A DNA stretch of 64,000 bases from JBBQXY01 sp038209195 (lineage in GTDB: Bacteria > Chloroflexota > Ktedonobacteria > Ktedonobacterales > Ktedonobacteraceae). Below are positions 61,009 through 64,000 of the stretch, in pieces; position 1 is the first letter of the stretch; each line of letters starts with the position of its first letter. Made by a program: the position numbers and the translations under genes. The notes below the pieces were generated by a model, which saw only the letters and a list, made by a program, of their open reading frames with translations, was not told where the DNA came from and did no database searches. The DNA lies in contig JBBQXY010000002.1 of NCBI GenBank assembly GCA_038209195.1, positions 1 to 64,000 of the forward strand. Direction: 5' to 3'.

Positions 61009-61045
61009 AAAATTTATTGTTTGTGCAAACTAAACAATAAATTTT
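61009..61045 (+). terminator. AT-rich hairpin after the glycosidase gene
   Basis: Perfect 14-bp arms (AAAATTTATTGTTT / AAACAATAAATTTT) around a 9-nt loop, with a T residue then TATAT following. The stem is AT-rich, so an operator or origin-like role is the alternative. Confidence 0.5.
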
Positions 61046-61062
61046 TATATCCCTAAAGAAAA

Positions 61063-61136
61063 GCTCAAGAAAATTCGTGATATTCTCAAGAAACACTCAA
61101 TATAATCGGTAATATTCTCAAGAAAATCTCAAGAAA
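61063..61136 (+). promoter_or_regulatory. Phased CTCAAGAAA direct-repeat array
   Basis: CTCAAGAAA occurs at 61063, 61085, 61117 and 61128, and a weaker CTCAATATA at 61096. Start-to-start distances are 22, 11, 21 and 11 bp, that is one or two helical turns. Such 11-bp direct repeats are typical of PhoB/OmpR-type response-regulator sites. The array lies about 350 bp upstream of the amt remnant. Confidence 0.55.
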
Positions 61137-61487
61137 CCATGAATATTTGTATATTTTACACAAACATCTTATGGAAACTTGTGGTAGATTACCTCTATCT
61201 TCAAAGTCCTGGCAGAAGTTATACTTTTAGCGATAGGAAGAATAGTAACTCCACATCAATGCTGATGCCTCATTGCAACGCTCGTGCTAAACGAAAATGC
61301 TTTCGCAAATTTTCTATCCTTCACTCACAGCTTTAGCTTCAAATTGCTTGCGCTAACCGCAACAGGAATTGCGACTAGCCCGTTTGTATTGCCCATCTCA
61401 ACAGGAGCAGGAGATGTCAAAAGGATCAGGGCTAAAACTGCTGGTATCTTACGTTGGTTCATTTTTGCAGAAAGGACTTATCGCTTA

Positions 61488-61988
61488 ATGTTGAATCTTC
61501 TTAGCATCGCTGGGTCGCGTATACGCGCGAATATGAGCGATCCACTCATTCGAAAAAATGTCATCTACTTTATGGGAGGAAAACTCCTAGGTTTTGCACT
61601 TGTCCTCACTGCTATGTGGGTGGTGCTTCCGAACATCGTTCATGCAGCGACGAAGGGCGCAGTTGCTGACATGCCTACCATCAATGCTGTCAACACGGTC
61701 TGGACGTTGGTAGCAGCTTTCCTTGTATTCTGTATGCAAGTTGGATTTGTAATGTTAGAAGCGGGGTTTGCACGCTCGCGCGAGTCTGTCAATATCCTTG
61801 TAGAAGGTATTGCTGATACCTGTATCTGCGGCGTCCTGTTCTGGGCTTGGGGTTTCGCCTTTATGTTTGAGCCTTCCCGAGAACTGTGTACCTGCTTGTT
61901 ATGGCTGTGGCAGACGCAAGAAGAACGAACGTGCTCAAGCTCAAATGCGCGTGCAAACATGCCTTTCCAACCGAAAAAACTGGCGTGA
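61488..61988 (+). pseudogene. amtB: Truncated ammonium transporter (amt/amtB)
   Basis: The N-terminal third of an Amt/AmtB channel. It has a signal peptide (GFALVLTAMWVVLPNIVHA), then the first helices NTVWTLVAAFLVFCMQVGFVMLEAGFARSRESVNILVEG and DTCICGVLFWAWGFAFMF. The family resemblance stops at about codon 126 (near 61866), where the frame goes on into unrelated Cys/Trp/Ser-rich sequence and ends after 166 codons. A functional Amt has about 400-450 residues and eleven helices, so the gene is broken. No remaining amt segment is found downstream. The ATG at 61488 has AAAGGA upstream; the frame is open farther upstream but without family sequence. The disrupting event cannot be identified from the junction. 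Confidence 0.75.
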
Positions 61989-62087
61989 GTACGTCCAACC
62001 GCACGGCTTCGCGCCATTGCCTCTTTCATAGCAAACAACGCTCTATCTATCGCCAAACAGTTGTCTTTCTCCTCGCTACTATAGAAA

Positions 62088-62122
62088 GATGTGGACGCTG
62101 CCTAGAAGGCACCGCCCACATC
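62088..62122 (-). terminator. Terminator after the secreted-protein gene
   Basis: Minus-strand stem GATGTGG-GCGGTGCC with AGGCAGCGT-CCACATC around a short loop, followed by TTTCT. It lies 49 bases past the stop of the secreted-protein gene. Confidence 0.6.
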
Positions 62123-62170
62123 CAGTGAGTCTTCGTCGGATCGAACCGATATGCTCAGTTGTGCCGACGC

Positions 62171-63898
62171 CTAGTGGTCACCCGTCACATCCCAGATTCT
62201 CGTACCCCAGTTATCGACTAGATCTGATCCTCCCGGAGGTGGCCCAATGTACTCGGTTCCACTCCAGATGTCTAAGCCATTGGGATCGAGCTCAACCGCC
62301 GAGTAGTCTCCCCAGCGTGCCCGACCGGCAATGACGTCAGCGAAGCTGATGTGTGGCCCACTGCCGAGCGCAGCGGTCTGGACAGAGCCGAAGCTGTTGC
62401 TCGTCGACTTGCGCACGACGTAGGCCGCACTTGGGTTGATGGTGGGGCTGGTGATGGTGAAGGCCATCGCCGTCGTGCCCTCGGTCGTGTGCAGGATCGC
62501 CGGGTAGAGGAGGTAGGCTCCCGCGACGCCGATGTAGCCCTGGTTGGAAACGCGGGCATGCATCGGATCGAGGACAAACCAAGCCGCGCCGTCGCGCGCG
62601 GATGGATCGCCCGAGATGTTTACAGCAGTGCTCAGCGACGCGTAGAGCTGTAGCCCACTTTTTTCGTCGTTGACGAGCTGTACTTGCTGCATGCGACTAT
62701 CGTCCGGGTTCAAGAACGCCTCAGAAGTTTCAATACCAGAAACAGCACCAGTACCGGTGCTAGCTGCGGGCATTGGGAAGGCGTACGTCTCACTACCGAT
62801 GATCCGCCCGGTGAGTGTGACCGTTCCATGACCAGAGGTGATGCCTGTATCGCCGCTCACCGACCAGAAGCCTAGCGTGTTGGCGATTGAGTTGTTGTTG
62901 CCAAACTGGTCAAAGGGGAAGGAGTTGAGAAGGTACTCGTTGCTGCTACCGTTGCCAAACGCCGGCTGGAGCGTCAAAATGGGCACGCCGCCCAGACTGA
63001 GGAAACCAAAGCTCACCGCATTCGGCGTAGCCCCTTGAGCAACCAACTGCGACTTGGAGATGGCGATCAGCAGTGCCCCGTTATAGGAGTTTCCGCAGAA
63101 CTCATCGGTGGAGATGTATAATGCATGGTTGTCGTAGCCAGTGTGCGGCTGGTCGCCAAAGCAGGTACCGCCGACCGAGGTATCGAACTGGTACGTCGTC
63201 GCCAATCCGTTGCTGTTTACCACCAGCACATCGTCAAACGTGTCATTTCCACCAGTTGCAGTGCTAATCACTGTCATGTAGAAAGAGTGGGTCGACACGT
63301 CGTAGAAGCAGCGGGGATCGCTGAAGGCATTCGGATCCAAAAACCCTTGGGCCAAAGTGAAAGGCGGCTGCAGCAGGGTACCACCCGGACTGTAGATGCC
63401 GAATATGCTGTTGACGACCTCGATCACGACCTTCTGCGAGCCTAAGTAGCCGACGCAGAGGCCTTGGTCTGGCGGTGTATCGTGGAAGCCAGCGATTAAT
63501 TTATTCTGGGTATCGCTGAGCCCATCGAAATTGGACGCCAGTGTGCCCTCAGTCTTAGAGAAGGCCGAGCCGCTCACCAGCGGAGCACCGCTCGAGACAG
63601 CGTGGGAGCTATTGCTATTTTGCTTGCCTGGACTGCGGTAAGGAATGACCCGAAAATCATTCGACTGCGTTGTGGCGCTCGTATGCGTTCCTAAATCAAA
63701 GAAATTCTGGGTTGTCCCTAATACCTTGGACTTGATAGTAGCGCCCTGATAGCTGGCAGTAACGCTAGTGGGAGGAGGAGATGCGGCATGGGAGGCAGTT
63801 CCACGGGCCGCGAGTGTCGCCATCAAGGTACCAACTACCGTGAGGATGGCGATGACCGAAAGCAGGATGCCTAATTTCGGACGGAAAGAGAAGCGCAT
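62171..63898 (-). CDS. Secreted protein of unknown function
   Basis: A 575-residue protein with a signal peptide: basic start MRFSFRPK, hydrophobic core LGILLSVIAILTVVGTLMATLAA and a likely cleavage near TASHAA. The mature part is Gly/Ser/Thr/Asn-rich and beta-strand-like. It has repeated short acidic and aromatic motifs such as FDDVLVVNSNG and HALYISTDEFCG, and a C-terminal region SGTEYIGPPPGG, which suggests a beta-propeller-like fold. I know no family for it. Codon use is more GC-rich than its neighbours, for example many GCG and CGC codons, which may hint at horizontal origin. The ATG at 63898 follows GTGAGTCC. A palindrome lies 30-55 bp upstream. Confidence 0.75.
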   Translation of the reverse strand: MRFSFRPKLGILLSVIAILTVVGTLMATLAARGTASHAASPPPTSVTASYQGATIKSKVLGTTQNFFDLGTHTSATTQSNDFRVIPYRSPGKQNSNSSHAVSSGAPLVSGSAFSKTEGTLASNFDGLSDTQNKLIAGFHDTPPDQGLCVGYLGSQKVVIEVVNSIFGIYSPGGTLLQPPFTLAQGFLDPNAFSDPRCFYDVSTHSFYMTVISTATGGNDTFDDVLVVNSNGLATTYQFDTSVGGTCFGDQPHTGYDNHALYISTDEFCGNSYNGALLIAISKSQLVAQGATPNAVSFGFLSLGGVPILTLQPAFGNGSSNEYLLNSFPFDQFGNNNSIANTLGFWSVSGDTGITSGHGTVTLTGRIIGSETYAFPMPAASTGTGAVSGIETSEAFLNPDDSRMQQVQLVNDEKSGLQLYASLSTAVNISGDPSARDGAAWFVLDPMHARVSNQGYIGVAGAYLLYPAILHTTEGTTAMAFTITSPTINPSAAYVVRKSTSNSFGSVQTAALGSGPHISFADVIAGRARWGDYSAVELDPNGLDIWSGTEYIGPPPGGSDLVDNWGTRIWDVTGDH

Positions 63899-64000
63899 TA
63901 CATGGACTCACTTTCAATAAAAATATTCATGAATCCACAAGAATGGATTCATTGGTATAGCCTTTGCTCGCAGGGTAATAGGGAATGGGCACTAGCGAAA
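63899..64000. other. Upstream region of the secreted-protein gene
   Basis: 102 bp at the right edge. It contains the inverted repeat ATGAATCCA-N6-TGGATTCAT (63929-63952) and AT-rich sequence (ATTTTTATTG on the minus strand) close to the start. Confidence 0.45.
63929..63952. promoter_or_regulatory. Inverted repeat ATGAATCCA-N6-TGGATTCAT
   Basis: Perfect 9-bp arms, 31-54 bp upstream of the secreted-protein start on the minus strand. The position suits an operator that controls the gene. Confidence 0.4.

Larger units (their letters stand above)
60962..61487. other. Control region between the glycosidase and the amt remnant
   Basis: AT-rich. It contains an AT-rich hairpin (61009-61045), a phased CTCAAGAAA repeat array (61063-61136) and a second AT-rich stretch to about 61230. 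The AAAGGA ribosome-binding site at about 61471 serves the amt remnant. Confidence 0.5.

Noticed and set aside
62130..62170. A tRNA T-arm-like GGTTCGATCC sequence on the minus strand
   Set aside because: Only a 4-bp stem can form, and no acceptor, D-arm or anticodon arm with proper spacing exists around it.

Overview
The window reads as ordinary chromosome of a free-living bacterium with a moderate, roughly even base composition. Several things suggest a Ktedonobacteria-like member of the Chloroflexota: many short Ser/Thr kinases, a Uma2 endonuclease, a DUF4388 protein, an archaeal-type serine hydroxymethyltransferase, an EF-G2-like GTPase, a K+-independent H+-pyrophosphatase, a lone WXG100 protein, a bacterial queuosine-salvage glycosylase and a MraY with a long cytoplasmic tail. 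This placement is inference; no rRNA or tRNA gene was found to confirm it.

Layout. 1-8.5 kb: end of a PKD-domain surface protein, a TauE/SafE exporter, Uma2, a nucleotide-regulated soluble pyrophosphatase beside a membrane H+-pyrophosphatase, a PLD-type lipoprotein and an ABM-domain protein. 8.5-17.6 kb: ligA, then a minus-strand block with two paralogous membrane Ser/Thr kinases flanking a PPP-type phosphatase and an ACT protein, an APC permease and glyA. 17.8-23.4 kb: EF-G2, a VIT1-type transporter, small proteins, DUF4388 and a LON-substrate-binding-domain protein. 23.8-32 kb: a ThuA/Gfo fusion, a cysteinyl-tRNA synthetase fused to a GT2 glycosyltransferase and a histidine-rich tail, YqeY, a GT39-like membrane protein and WXG100. 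32-42.2 kb: a heterodimeric ABC exporter, cysE, and a tight minus-strand operon of queuosine salvage, murE, mraY and nucleoside hydrolase. 42.4-47.5 kb: a three-gene cassette of small peptide, ComQ-like prenyl synthase and 10-TM histidine kinase, then a MarR-like regulator. 47.6-55.5 kb: a SigR/RsrA-like sigma and anti-sigma pair, ccdA, a HEAT-repeat protein, a third kinase, an IS605-like relic, a primary-type sigma factor and a quinone oxidoreductase. 56-64 kb: ftsH, an (alpha/alpha)6 glycosidase, a truncated ammonium transporter behind an 11-bp-phased repeat array, and a secreted protein.

The most interesting locus is 42866-47127. A 73-residue peptide ending in a Trp-Trp-containing tail overlaps by 8 bp a polyprenyl-synthase-fold enzyme with ComQ-like motifs, followed by a many-helix sensor kinase. 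This is the architecture of the ComX-ComQ-ComP prenylated-peptide quorum-sensing system, which is known from Firmicutes. The second highlight is the cysteinyl-tRNA synthetase/glycosyltransferase/His-rich fusion.

Non-coding structure is rich. Six near-perfect palindromes with 30-35 bp arms and loops of 0-4 nt sit just 3' of genes, and some include the stop codon. A dispersed hairpin repeat family has four copies. A SigR-type promoter candidate precedes the anti-sigma gene. No CRISPR array, intact transposon or RNA gene was seen.
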